Assembly (NCBI GenBank): GCA_002803225.1 | Contig: NXFV01002050.1 | Span: forward strand, 1 to 25,510 | From: Gamarada debralockiae | Lineage: Eukaryota > Ascomycota > Leotiomycetes > Helotiales > Hyphodiscaceae | Direction of reading: 5' to 3' | DNA: 25,510 bases | Shown here: positions 1 through 9,637 of the stretch, in pieces | How positions within the stretch are numbered: the first letter of the stretch is position 1 | How the letters are laid out: the number at the start of each line of letters is the position of its first letter | Made by a program: the position numbers and the translations under genes | Notes under the pieces: generated by a model | Told to the model about the DNA's origin: nothing | Databases searched by the model: none | Seen by the model: the letters and a program-made list of their open reading frames with translations, nothing else

Positions 1-17
1 ACCAAAGGAATGGAATG

Positions 18-114
18 GCCGAGCTCTTGTACCCCTAGCCCAACCTTAGGCAAAACGGGCGAAGCCGCCAAGCTGTCGCATAGTAAGCCACAAGTGACGA
101 CGACTGCCGTCACA
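18..114 (-). repeat. LTR-like repeat fragment, left edge (minus orientation)
   Basis: Read on the minus strand, this stretch starts at 114 with TGTGACGGCAG and runs out of the window past position 1. It aligns along its whole length with 25416-25510 read on the plus strand. Roughly four in five bases match, there is one 3-base gap, and most differences are transitions. The shared blocks include GCCTAAGG and GCTAGGGGTACAAGAGCT. The TGTGACGG start resembles the 5' end of fungal LTRs (compare 25034-25270). The outer end is not visible, so element class and length are unproven. Confidence 0.6.
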
Positions 115-801
115 CTAACCCTTTCTATAGCTTCGTAGTTGGAACTCGACGGCCAATATATTCTATGCACAGTACCGCTATTATATGTTCTTGTCAGACC
201 TACTCATGGCTATACCCTACCATTCTCTAGTTTGCCCATGGACTTGTGCTTACCTTCCCTATTCAAATAAGAGGGAAAATTCCTCCCATATTAGGACTTC
301 TATTTAACTGGCATTAGATCCCATTAACGCTTGGGTTTGCAATCACAGACTACAAGCGTCAGGGAAGCACGTTTAGCAGCCTAGTACTAGATCTACGGCC
401 TCTTGCGCAGCGAGGTGTGGACTAGCATAAGAAATGGACTTCTATGAATGTCTAGCTCGGAAGACTGAGAACCTTGGCTGGGGTCTAGTTACAAGAGCTA
501 ATTGCACCCAAGCTTGTGGCTGTTCAGGACTGTGGCTGACGCGAGGCTAAACTGTACTATGCATAGCCTGACCGACGGCGAGTAAAAAACACTAGATCAG
601 CGCCAACGTCTAATACTACTAATAGCTACTTGACAGGATTATTTACCTAACTATTATTAATCTTCTGACTCTAGAAACCGAGTGACAATTGTCAACCACT
701 ATAAAGCCACGCGCTCACCTTAAACGCTCCATAAAATAGAGATAAAAAGAAAAAGAGATATTATATTAAGACTATAATACAAGGTTTACTATAAACTAGT
801 T
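115..801. other. Gene-free stretch
   Basis: I see no credible coding frame, tRNA or terminal repeat here. The sequence becomes AT-rich from about 590 towards the 3' end of the neighbouring NLR pseudogene. It probably combines the 3' flank of that gene with decayed repeat sequence. Confidence 0.5.
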
Positions 802-3800
802 CTATACTATAAGCTTTGGCCCTTGTCTAAACTGAAGAAATGAAAGTCTCCCTGATGAATGTCCTAAAATGATAGTTTTATCCCAGATAGCTTCACACGT
901 AGATCGGTAATCAGGAGGTAGCCAGAGAATTATTGCCTTACCTTCTACTACCCAATGATTAAATGCACGTAAAGTAGGCAACAGATTGCCGTCAGGTGAG
1001 AAGGCTATAGAGCTAACAGGGCCCGAGTGGCCCTCGAGCGTCTGTAGTACAGCTCCTGTCACAGCGTCCCAGAGCCGCACTGTCCGATTATAAGACCCAG
1101 ACACGACCTGCTTGCCGTCAGGTGAGAAAGCTACAGAGCGAACGTAGCCCGAGTGGCCCTCGAGCGTCTGTAGTACGGCTCCTGTTGCAGTGTCCCAAAG
1201 CCGCACTGTCTGATCATAAGACCCAGACATAACCTGCTTGCCATTAGGTGAGAAGGCTACAGAGCTGACGTAGTCCGAGTGGCCATCGAGTGTCTGTAGT
1301 ACGGCTCCTGTCACTGCGTCCCAGATCCGCACTGTCTGATCCCTAGACCCAGACACGACCTGCTTGCCGTCAGGTGAGAAGGCCACAGAGCTAATGGGGT
1401 CCGAATGGCCCTCGAGCGTCTGCAGTACAGCTCCCGTTATAGTGTCCCAGAGCCGCACTGTCTGATCATAAGACCCAGACACAACTTGCTTGCTGTCAGG
1501 TGAGAAGGCCACAGAGCTAACGGAGCCCAAGTGGCCCTCGAGCGTCTGTAGTACAGCTCCTGTCGCAACGTCCCAGAGCTGTACCGTCTGATCCCTAGAC
1601 CCAGACACGACCTGCTTGCCGTCAGGTGAGAATGCTACAGAGCTGACGTAGTCCGAGTGGCCCTCGAGTGTCTGTAGTACAGCTCTTATCACAGCGTCCC
1701 AGAGCCGTACCGTCTGATCCCCAGACCCAGACACAACCTGCTTGCCGTCGGGTGAGAAGGCCACAGAGCTGACGTAGTCCGAGTGGCCCTCGAGCGTCTG
1801 TAGCGCCGCACTCCAATGCGCTTGCACTGTAGGCTTTCTTTGGATCCAAGTGGGGATACAATTTTCAAACGCTTCTCGAACAATGCTCTTCTCTGGGGAG
1901 AAGACAAGTGCTGAACAATATGATTGAAGGGGTGTCTGTTCAATTACTGGTCGGTTATAGAGGGCGAAACGCTTTGCATCATGTATAAATGCACGCAAAT
2001 CGGGACTTCCATCGGCCTTGTTCACTTAGTACGTTTTTCTGATAATATAGTCAAATAACGTAGAGGAACTTACTTGAAGATTCTCGAGCTTCATAATCAT
2101 AACGATACCATCTGGCAGGCTTTTCATTAGGCTAAGCGACTCAAGCCAGTAAAGATAACTCTTGCTTAAAAAGTTATAGACCGAGCCACCGTCTTTGAGG
2201 TCATTGATTGTGTTCCCTCTAATATCACAGTCGATTAGATGGTCCATCCAATAGAGACAAGAGTATCGTGTTGCGGTTAGTGGGTCTGGATCAGGCTGCT
2301 TGACTTGGTCGATAGAGATTCCGGGAGCGTTTAGGCTATAGATGTCACGTTTTAGTGTTTTAGACATAACTTGTAACGATTTCGAGAACATAGTATAATG
2401 CACATCTTCTGCCTTCGAAGGAAAGATGTCATTGGATGCCTCTTTGAGTAGGAAGTCCTTTGCCGACTAATGGACAAAGTAGATAGTCCTTTCTCGAAGG
2501 ACTAAAAATGAGTCACAAAGCCCTATGATTGCTGCTAAAGACTCGTGGTCATCAGCTATATCTTCGAGCGTCTTGACGAAAGGGGTAATTTCCATTAAAG
2601 TAACAGGCCGATATACTGTTGATGTGATAGCAAGGATCTGCTTACAGAGATCTGCATCGTCTGAGTCACAAATCCGACTCATCATTCGCTGATAAAGCGA
2701 ATCAAGCCCAGGTGGAAATTCATTCAACTTCGTAAGAGTCTTCTATTATGGTACATTCTTCAGATTTTCACAGACTAAAGCTACCCAAAGGAAAGTATCA
2801 TTCGCGTTTGAGACTAGATACTGTAGTACGGCTACTCGGGTTCTATTATCGTAGTTTTTTGGATCCGCCAGCTAAAGTGTCTTGTGCTCGATATAAGTAC
2901 TGACAGCCGCAGAAATAGACTTAGGGTTCAGCTCGAGGCATAACCTCACCTTGTGCCCGGCTCTCTCTAGTCGTTCTTCGATGTCCGGCTAGTTGCGGCT
3001 AAAAATGACCTACTTGATGCGGCGAGAAATACCCGACTTCTAGATAATAAAGTCTAATAGTTTAGGCAAGCCTACTACGCATTCGTCAAGCGCATCGATA
3101 ATCAAGTAGGTGCTGCTCAAGCTCGGATCTTGCAGAATGCTTGTGAAGATCTCAGACAACGCAACCCATGCATTTGTATCCTCAAAGAGTACTTTGCCAG
3201 CGTGATCGTACTTTTTCCGTACATACAAGATAAGCGATGGCTGCTAGTCGATAAGCAGGTAGATGAGGCCGCGGAGCACGGCCGCCGTATTATTAATTCG
3301 AGAATCGATGGCCTGGCAGAAGAAAAACGATAGTAGCGTGGTTGCGCTCTCGTCTCTCAGCCTCGTCAAGGCGCTCATCTCGTTGATAATACCGCAGAGC
3401 AGCATCGTCTTGCCTTTGCCGGGATCGCCTTTGATCCACAGTACTCGACCCTATTCGTAATTACGCCATTTGTGAAAGTCGGTATGTTCGAAGATCCACT
3501 GGTAAGAGTCTCGCAGCAGGCCGCCCTTCGTGTCCTCGATCCGCTTCTTGTCCTCGCGGGGATCAGTTGTCCGTAGGTCCTGTACATAGCTTCGACTCTG
3601 GGGGTCGCGCAGATATTCCTCATTTTCTTGTAAAAAGTGATTAGCGTATAGCCAATGATAAAGCAGTTAATCATGTGTTTACCTATTAGAGAATTCTGGA
3701 TCTCCTTCCTGAGCCGTTTGAACGCGTGCTCTCTCCCTTCGCCATAGATGAGCGGCAAATGAATGCCAAACATGCCTAATAGCGAGTACGCCTCGTCTTC

Positions 3801-4418
3801 TCCGCGTGTCGTCTGTCGATTCTCTGCCCACGACAATCGCTCCTCGACTCCAAATTGAGACAGAGGGGCTCCATCAAGTACTGAGATTGGAATCCCCGTT
3901 ATCTCGTGGATGTGCCGCTTTAGAGTTCCCTTATCTCCCAGTCGCTTGTCATGTCGAGAGAAGAATTCAACTGAAGTTGGGGCGAGGAGTTCTTGAAAGG
4001 TCCACCCCCGCGTGAACTATCTGCTAGCCCGAAAAGCCGATTCCCAGGGCAGCTGGTGAGAGTTGTTGTCATTATTGGACATAGATCCCGAAACATCTAA
4101 TAGATAGACGTAGCATTTATCAGCATCGCGGTACCAGCGAAACATTGAGTTGATGGCCTCTGCAAGCTCAGTACTGTTCGATTTGTCGATGCAACATGTA
4201 TCAACCCAGAAGTACTACAAGTCATCGCGTCTGGCCTGTTCTCCGCAGAATCGGATCTTGTTAAACCCAGACTTGCTCGTTCCATTCCCATCTGCCATGT
4301 CCCTAAAGGTGACCTCCTCCGGTCCCCATGTATGCGAGAGTATAGCATATCGTGGAATATCGTCGAAGAATTCCGTTAGGCTGAACTTGCCATCACTGTC
4401 GTATTCTAGTAGGCGCAT
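802..4418 (-). pseudogene. HET-NACHT-WD40 NLR-type incompatibility gene, interrupted by nonsense codons
   Basis: Read from 4418 to 802 with one intron (3627-3682, GT-AG), the frame holds 1187 codons without an indel. It is interrupted by 12 stops, at 4215, 4017, 3451, 3244, 3040, 3010, 2989, 2872, 2746, 2743, 2467 and 2026 (lower coordinate of each codon); ten are TAG and two TAA. The order is: N-terminal HET domain (motifs YAILSHTWG, FWVDTCCIDKS, GWTFQELLAP), NACHT NTPase with P-loop GDPGKGKT (about 3405-3428) and Walker B LIIDALDE (about 3085-3110), a helical linker, then a WD40 array (about 990-1803). This is the architecture of Podospora HET-E/HET-D/HNWD proteins, in which the WD40 part senses a partner, NACHT oligomerises and HET triggers cell death. 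TAG codons arise from CAG or TGG by C-to-T change, as RIP produces. Genes nearby use TAG as their normal stop, so recoding is unlikely. Short truncated products remain possible. Confidence 0.88.
990..1803 (-). repeat. Tandem WD40-coding repeats, 126-bp period
   Basis: Six full repeats of 42 codons and a partial seventh occur head to tail. The block coding LQTLEGH recurs at about 1029, 1155, 1281, 1407, 1533, 1659 and 1785. The frame is open throughout. Repeats are nearly identical except at a few positions: the residues after EGH (SDY, SDY, LGS, SDP, SDY, SGY, SGP) and the residue after SGS (G, R, Y, R, Y, Y). Near-identity with variation confined to a few surface positions is the known pattern of HNWD recognition domains. 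Confidence 0.9.
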
Positions 4419-5214
4419 TATTCAGACAGGATCTGAAAATGTCTGAGCGAAAGGATGTCGATGAAGGGTTGCCGTAGATTCGGTATGCATGCATTTGTTG
4501 AGTTAGGAGTCGAGGTTGGATCGAGGCTGGTGCGCATACCCACTCAGCTGAACGACAGCCTCGCGGCATGGTACGGGCGCGCCAGACCCGCCAATCGCGG
4601 CCAGCCATCGCAGAAGTCGTGGCGGGCCATTCGAGCGAGTCTCATGCGTGATTGAGCAGTGGATCGGTTTTCTATACCAAGGCGCATATCGCGAGGTTGG
4701 AACCCGTACGTCATTCATCATCTTGGCCCGCGGCTGCTCACAAATGCAAAAGTGGATGACGCATCCAGGAGCCAGAATATGGCCATTGTAGGTACGAGGC
4801 CGCACATGAAAATTCTAAAAAGAACGCCCCACTTTATAAGAATTCGGTATAATGTTTAATATAATACGACTAGCGTGACTGTGAATACTATATTACGTAA
4901 GCGCGATAAATCCTTATCATAGCGCTTGGCGTTTTGTGATAAACTCGGCATGCAGGTTTCCTTGTGCTCTGTGTCTTCAAAGCTTGGAGACATATTCTTT
5001 CTTGATACTTTCGACGCCATCCACGGGACGATCGTCAGCATGATAAGACTGCGGTATTTTCTCGCTGCAAACCGAATCCGTGTAGAGAACCGACTGAAGA
5101 ATAATGGCACACTGACTATAACTTCGTATTCTCGCGAGGGAGAGACTTGAGACCCATAAACAATGGATTCGTCTCGGCACGGTGGGTTTCTCGCCACCCA
5201 GAGATAGACGTTAG
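4419..5214. other. Upstream flank of the NLR pseudogene, no clear gene
   Basis: This contains the presumed promoter of the minus-strand NLR gene. Open frames of 66-113 codons exist on both strands, but they overlap each other and show no motif, signal peptide or splice pattern I recognise. I see no RNA gene. Confidence 0.4.
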
Positions 5215-5592
5215 TTATGAGTCGAATTTTAAGGAAAAAACGTCGAGAGCTTGGATGTGAATTGTCCCTTGTTCTGTGAAGTTCATCCCGTCAGGTCCCT
5301 TGCAGGCCTGACCTTGGCCTAGCCACGGGATGTCAGCAGGGAATGGGCTCTGCCCTGGATATACTGTAGAAGCGGCGATATTACCCCAGATTTGGACGGA
5401 AGTAATCTTCGGTGAGCTCTCTTCTCCGCACAGAACGTAGAAAGAAGCTGTGGGTAGCGGAAAAGATATCAGTCGGATTTTCCGAGGGAAGGAAGCCATT
5501 GAGAAACATTCCTCCGGAAGACGTACCAAGTCTCCGGACGGAATAGCAACCTGTTCGAAATTTAACGTGAAGAAAAGAAAATATAAAGTCAA
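5215..5592 (-). CDS. Uncertain small or partial hypothetical protein
   Basis: This is an open frame of 125 codons with no family I recognise. The stretch coding ITSVQIWGNIAASTVYPGQ and QGQACKGPDGMNFTEQGT has gene-like composition, with Gly/Pro-rich segments and two separated Cys. The upstream part, about 5545-5592, reads like the end of an intron: an AT-rich branch-like segment and pyrimidine run ending in CAG at about 5545. The true gene may therefore start at an upstream exon, or at the internal Met codon (about 5500) giving roughly 95 residues. It would be divergent from the carboxylesterase at 5700. No upstream exon could be found, so it may be the truncated 3' end of a gene. Confidence 0.3.
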   Translation of the reverse strand: MTLYFLFFTLNFEQVAIPSGDLVRLPEECFSMASFPRKIRLISFPLPTASFYVLCGEESSPKITSVQIWGNIAASTVYPGQSPFPADIPWLGQGQACKGPDGMNFTEQGTIHIQALDVFSLKFDS

Positions 5593-5699
5593 TTAATGGA
5601 TCTTTGGCAAGTACAGGAGATGTGAATTGTGTACAGTACTATAGTGTATTTATTGTATTTGAAGAAGTTGTTGTCGCGCCGCTGACGAAACGAAACGAA

Positions 5700-7621
5700 A
5701 TGCGAGCCAGCACCAGGACCTTCGCGTCGCTTGTCGCGTTCGTGGCGTCGACATTTGCTTCACCACTCACCCCCTCTAACAATCGCAACGGATATCATCC
5801 GACGTCCCCAACTGTCAATATCAAGAATGGCACGCTGCAGGGCTTCCACCTCCCCGCGTTCAATGAGGATGTCTTCCTCGGAGTACCTTTTGCAGCCCCT
5901 CCTGTGGGCGACTTGAGACTGAGGCATCCCCAGCCATATCAGTCGGCCTGGAGGGGCGTAAGAAATGCTACAGTCAGAAGCCCTAGCTGCCCAGGCTATG
6001 CAGGCTTTGATATTGGGCTATCTCTGGGAGAAGGTACTTACGCATCTGCTTTTCGGTTGAAGAAGGTCGCTCATTATCATGCCTAGATTGCTTGACTTTG
6101 GATATCGTCCGACCTTCAGGAACAGACAACAGCGACAAGCTGCCGGTATTGGTTTGGATATATGGAGGAGGTATTAGCCACCTGGCCACCTCAGCTGCGA
6201 CATCTGCTAACAGCACGCAGGATTCGATGCGGGTGGAAGTGCCGACCCAAGATACAATACCTCCTACCTCGTCAACGCCTCCGTCGCGATAAACAAACCC
6301 GTCATACTCGTCTCTATAAACTATCGTGTCGGTGGATGGGGCTTCCTTGGGTCCAAGGAGGTCGTTGCTGCCGGCGAATCAAACATTGGACTCTTCGACC
6401 AGCGACTGGCTCTGAAATGGATACAGGAGAACATATGTGCATTTGGAGGAGACCCAGACAAGGTCACAATTTCCGGGGAAAGTGCTGGCGGATTCAGCGT
6501 TGGGTATCATCTCACTGCCTTTGATGGCAAGCATGAGGGCCTCTTTAGAGCTGTCATTCTCGAGAGTGGCAATGCATTAGGTCCAGGAAGTAAGTACTGT
6601 CGAAATTGATCATGTAGCGCATGCTAATCGTCAGTCAATTCCGTTGCACAACTAAACACGACTTTCCAACCAATCTACGATAATGTCACCGAGACAGTAG
6701 GATGCTCCAAAGCCGCAGATTCCCTGGCTTGCCTTCGAACTGTCCCCTACGAAGCGCTCTTCGCCGCCTTCTCGCCATTTGTCATGACTCCGATTCTCGA
6801 TGGTCAATTCCTTTCGCGACTTCCGTCTGAATCTTTTGCACAAGGGCTAGTGGCGGATGTTGCTATTCTGGCCGGATCGAACACGGATGAGGGCACTGCC
6901 ACTTTTTTTGGTCCTCGAAACACTCTCAATACGGACGCAGACGTCCATGCCTTAGTCGCTGGGATGGGCGTTGGTCTTGACAACGACACGGTCTCCAAGA
7001 TAATGGAATTATATCCTGATGACCCAGCAGAAGGATGTCCCTTCAATACCGGATCTGAGCGATTTGCAGACCAAGGGTACATGTACAAACGTGGAGCTGC
7101 GATCATTGGGGACGAGGTTATTCATGCTGGCCGTCGGTACATTACGCAATACTACTCGTCTCTGCCGCCGCAATCAAAGAACCCGGTCTACAGCTATCGT
7201 TTCGATCAATCACCTTGGAATGACATTGAGATTTTAGTTGCTACCGTGGCCCCAGTCTTCTCGACTCACTACTCCGAAGTAGGTTCTCTCTCCTGATCGA
7301 ATCGTTTAATTGCTAACGGTTCCCAAGATTTGCTTCGTCTTCAACATCGATCCCAGTATCAGCAAAAACCTCACCAATTGGATCGGTCCATACCCCGAAT
7401 ACTACCAGCTCTCCGACCTCATGTCAAGATCGTGGATATCCTTTGTGCACGATTTGAGTCCCAACAATCACGGTGTACGCGGAGTACCAATCTGGCCCGA
7501 ATACTCCGAAAGCCGCAGCAATTTTGTCTTCAGGGTTCAGAACAGTACTGTGGAATTGGATAACTGGAGAACTGCACAGCTGATGTTTTGGAGTGAGATC
7601 TGGGGGCGATTGAAGACTTGA
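5700..7621 (+). CDS. Secreted type-B carboxylesterase/lipase (alpha/beta hydrolase)
   Basis: Five exons (5700-6033, 6087-6170, 6221-6589, 6635-7278, 7328-7621) give 1725 nt and 574 residues. All four introns are GT-AG, 45-53 nt. The start is chosen because it opens a clean signal peptide (MRASTRTFASLVAFVASTFA). Family motifs follow in order: GVPFAAPPVGDLRLRHPQ, the oxyanion segment VWIYGGGFDAGG, the nucleophile elbow GESAGG (Ser about 227), the acid in GSNTDEGT (Glu about 348) and the catalytic His in THYSEICFVFN (His about 474), just before the last intron. Length fits secreted fungal esterases of 550-600 residues. It should hydrolyse esters outside the cell; the substrate cannot be read from the sequence. 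It converges on the dioxygenase gene with 150 bp between stop codons. Confidence 0.92.
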
Positions 7622-7771
7622 GACCTTGCTCACTCGCACATTGACATCGAGGCACATCACACGCTTCTAAGTTGGAGGCAGGCAAGCTCAGAATGAATGT
7701 CAATATACAAACTGTCTAAAAGTTCTCTTCCCACTGATATATCTAATCTTGTAAATGACAAGACGTGTCTG

Positions 7772-9013
7772 TCACAGCCCTAGTGCTTCCCTTCTGCTTG
7801 TACTCGCCAAGTCTAAGTATGGCGCTTCACCCAACGAACATACCCTATCTCCCGCCCGAGCAGCTTCATAGTCATACGTTGCGCAATGCCAATTACTTCT
7901 GTTGTCCCAAATTGCAAGATCGTTCTTCTTCCATTTGAAACGTACTTGAGCATCATGATTCTGTGTCACGATGTTGATCAGGTACGGGAGCAGCATGTCA
8001 GACTCATCTCGAGTCACACCGTTAATCCGTTTGGTGAAGCCCTTGTTTACGAAGACTGATTTCCATCCAGTGACGGCTAGAATTGGTCTTAGCTGGCTTC
8101 TCCTAGCTTTAGTGGGACTTGGGACGCACGGTTTGTGCGAATTACGGGATGCACTGCTTCAAGTGAAGACCCGTAATTCAGCGGCGAGCCACGAACATCA
8201 TCGCGTATTGGATTTCCCAAACGTTCAGCTTCCTCAAGGAAGAACTTAGCATCATGAGTTGCGGTCAGTCCTTCAAGAAACTCTCGCATTTTAGGCGATA
8301 GGCGGTCGTAAATCTCATACCCAGATGCCCAAAGCTGGGAATTGATGTCAGTGCCAAATGTCAACATAGAACCGGGAAGTTCAAACAAACGTACGGTATC
8401 TCCGCCAGTAGCTGGCAAAGTGTGGATTTTTAGCATAGCATAGTCAGAAGGTACAGGCTCGAACGTGATATCCGCATGCCAACCCGCACTGGCAAAGCGG
8501 CTGACGTCGCTCAGCTGATGGGTTAGTCCGCCTCCTTTCTTTTGCTTCTCGCTGCTGATGACGCTGATTTGGTCGCCGAGTTCGCTACCAGCTTCTGTCA
8601 GAGGATGAACATGGAGTCCTGAAGACTCGGGCTGGGATTTAGATGTCAGCCCAGACACTAATAATATAGGGAAACGGAGAACCATGACATACACAACCAG
8701 CTGCTTCAGTGATTCTCTCCATCAACTGTTTCATTTGTTGTGGAGTTACATCTTGACCCCGAAAAAAAACCACCCCACGCTCGGATATTGTCACGGCGAG
8801 GTCTTTGATGAGTTGCTTATCCGCAGTGAGAAGCTCTGTCACTTGGAGACCTTCAAACTCTCGTCCAATCACGGGCGTGAGGTCTTGGTGTTGGTATTTG
8901 TCCAAGGAGCCGGAGTTTACCATTGGTTTAAGACATCGTGTTCGAGCTTTGGAGTTTCCTCCACGGATGTTTGATGATTCTCCGTTGGAGTCTGTGTATT
9001 CGGCGGAAGGCAT
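7772..9013 (-). CDS. TauD/JLP1-type 2-oxoglutarate-dependent sulfonate dioxygenase
   Basis: Three exons on the minus strand (9013-8693, 8631-8130, 8076-7772) give 1128 nt and 375 residues. Introns are 61 and 53 nt, with donors GTATGT and GTGCGT. The protein has the TauD fold signature: Fe(II) ligands in WHADITFEP (His159, Asp161) and the distal His in NRSNWHCATYDY (His338), Thr186 at the 2-oxoglutarate-binding position 25 residues after the Asp, and Arg348 or Arg352 downstream. Length and the ESSGLHVHPL segment match fungal JLP1-like enzymes. These enzymes oxidise alkyl sulfonates such as taurine or isethionate with O2 and 2-oxoglutarate, yielding sulfite plus an aldehyde. It shares a 624-bp divergent promoter with the MFS permease. 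Some fungal TauD relatives act on other acids, so the substrate is inference. Confidence 0.92.
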
Positions 9014-9637
9014 TGTGATTTGAACTTGCGAATTAAACAGAACCTCGACCAGAAGGCGGGGATGTTGGTATTTTTTTTAATGCGTATTCTGAACTTTCTT
9101 GAGATAAAAGGGTCCGATTTCTCTCAAACAGTTGTACTTGTACTCGACGCCACTTGCTCTTGTCCGGTGAAATTCACGGATAGCCAGACGTATCAACGAC
9201 TCGTATCATTCCCATCTTTTGAGCAGACAAGCTTTACAAAGGTCATGGCGGGTCATGGTGGTACCGGAGAAATTTTCGGAGTTGCGGCCAATCACAACGC
9301 CTCCATTGACATATCCCGGAGATGCATTCCCAGCTTGGGACTACCCCGCAATCTGCCATCCATGCCTCATAATTTTTGAACGAATTCTTGGGGTCCACCT
9401 GCCCAGAAAAGATATGCGCAATCCATGTTTAATCTGGATGGCGTGCTTGCCCCAGTTGTTTGCGACTTTATGTCTTCGCGTTTATTGAGGTGTGGGAAAG
9501 TACCGAGAGGGACTTTGCAGGCAGGCAGACTACTTTATAAGATGGCGCAGTTTCTCCCAAATTTTGAGTTTCTGCAGATCTTTTCGAACTCACATCACCA
9601 CATCTGTCAACGCAATTTCGAGCAGAGGCTCTAATCA
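9014..9637. promoter_or_regulatory. Divergent promoter between dioxygenase and permease
   Basis: This 624-bp spacer must carry both promoters. Seen in it are a TATA-like TTTATAAG at about 9534-9541, some 100 bp before the permease start, a CCAAT box at 9288-9292, and three same-strand CGG triplets at 9265, 9277 and 9285, the core of Zn2Cys6 sites. It also has ATGGCG-type half sites of the CYS3/MetR consensus: ATGGCGGGTCAT at 9245-9256 (6-base instead of 4-base spacer), ATGGCGTGCT at 9438-9447 and ATGGCGCAGT at 9542-9551 (each 8 of 10). None is a perfect CYS3 palindrome. Confidence 0.5.

Noticed and set aside
802..4418. TAG stop codons in the NLR gene as possible readthrough or recoded sense codons
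   Set aside because: Neighbouring intact genes end in TAG (15818-15820 and the aldo/keto reductase), the stops are scattered over all domains, and they fit Gln/Trp codons hit by C-to-T change. Pseudogenisation is the simpler account.
3806..4655. Plus-strand frames opposite the HET domain and its upstream flank
   Set aside because: They are antisense shadows of the NLR gene or motif-free frames with no splice or start support.
5700..7621. Carboxylesterase as a member of the sulfonate cluster
   Set aside because: It is adjacent but convergent, secreted, and has no biochemical link to sulfonate breakdown. Proximity alone is not enough.
7772..9013. Three separate small genes on the minus strand at the dioxygenase locus
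   Set aside because: They join exactly through two GT-AG introns into one 375-residue TauD-family protein with all iron ligands.
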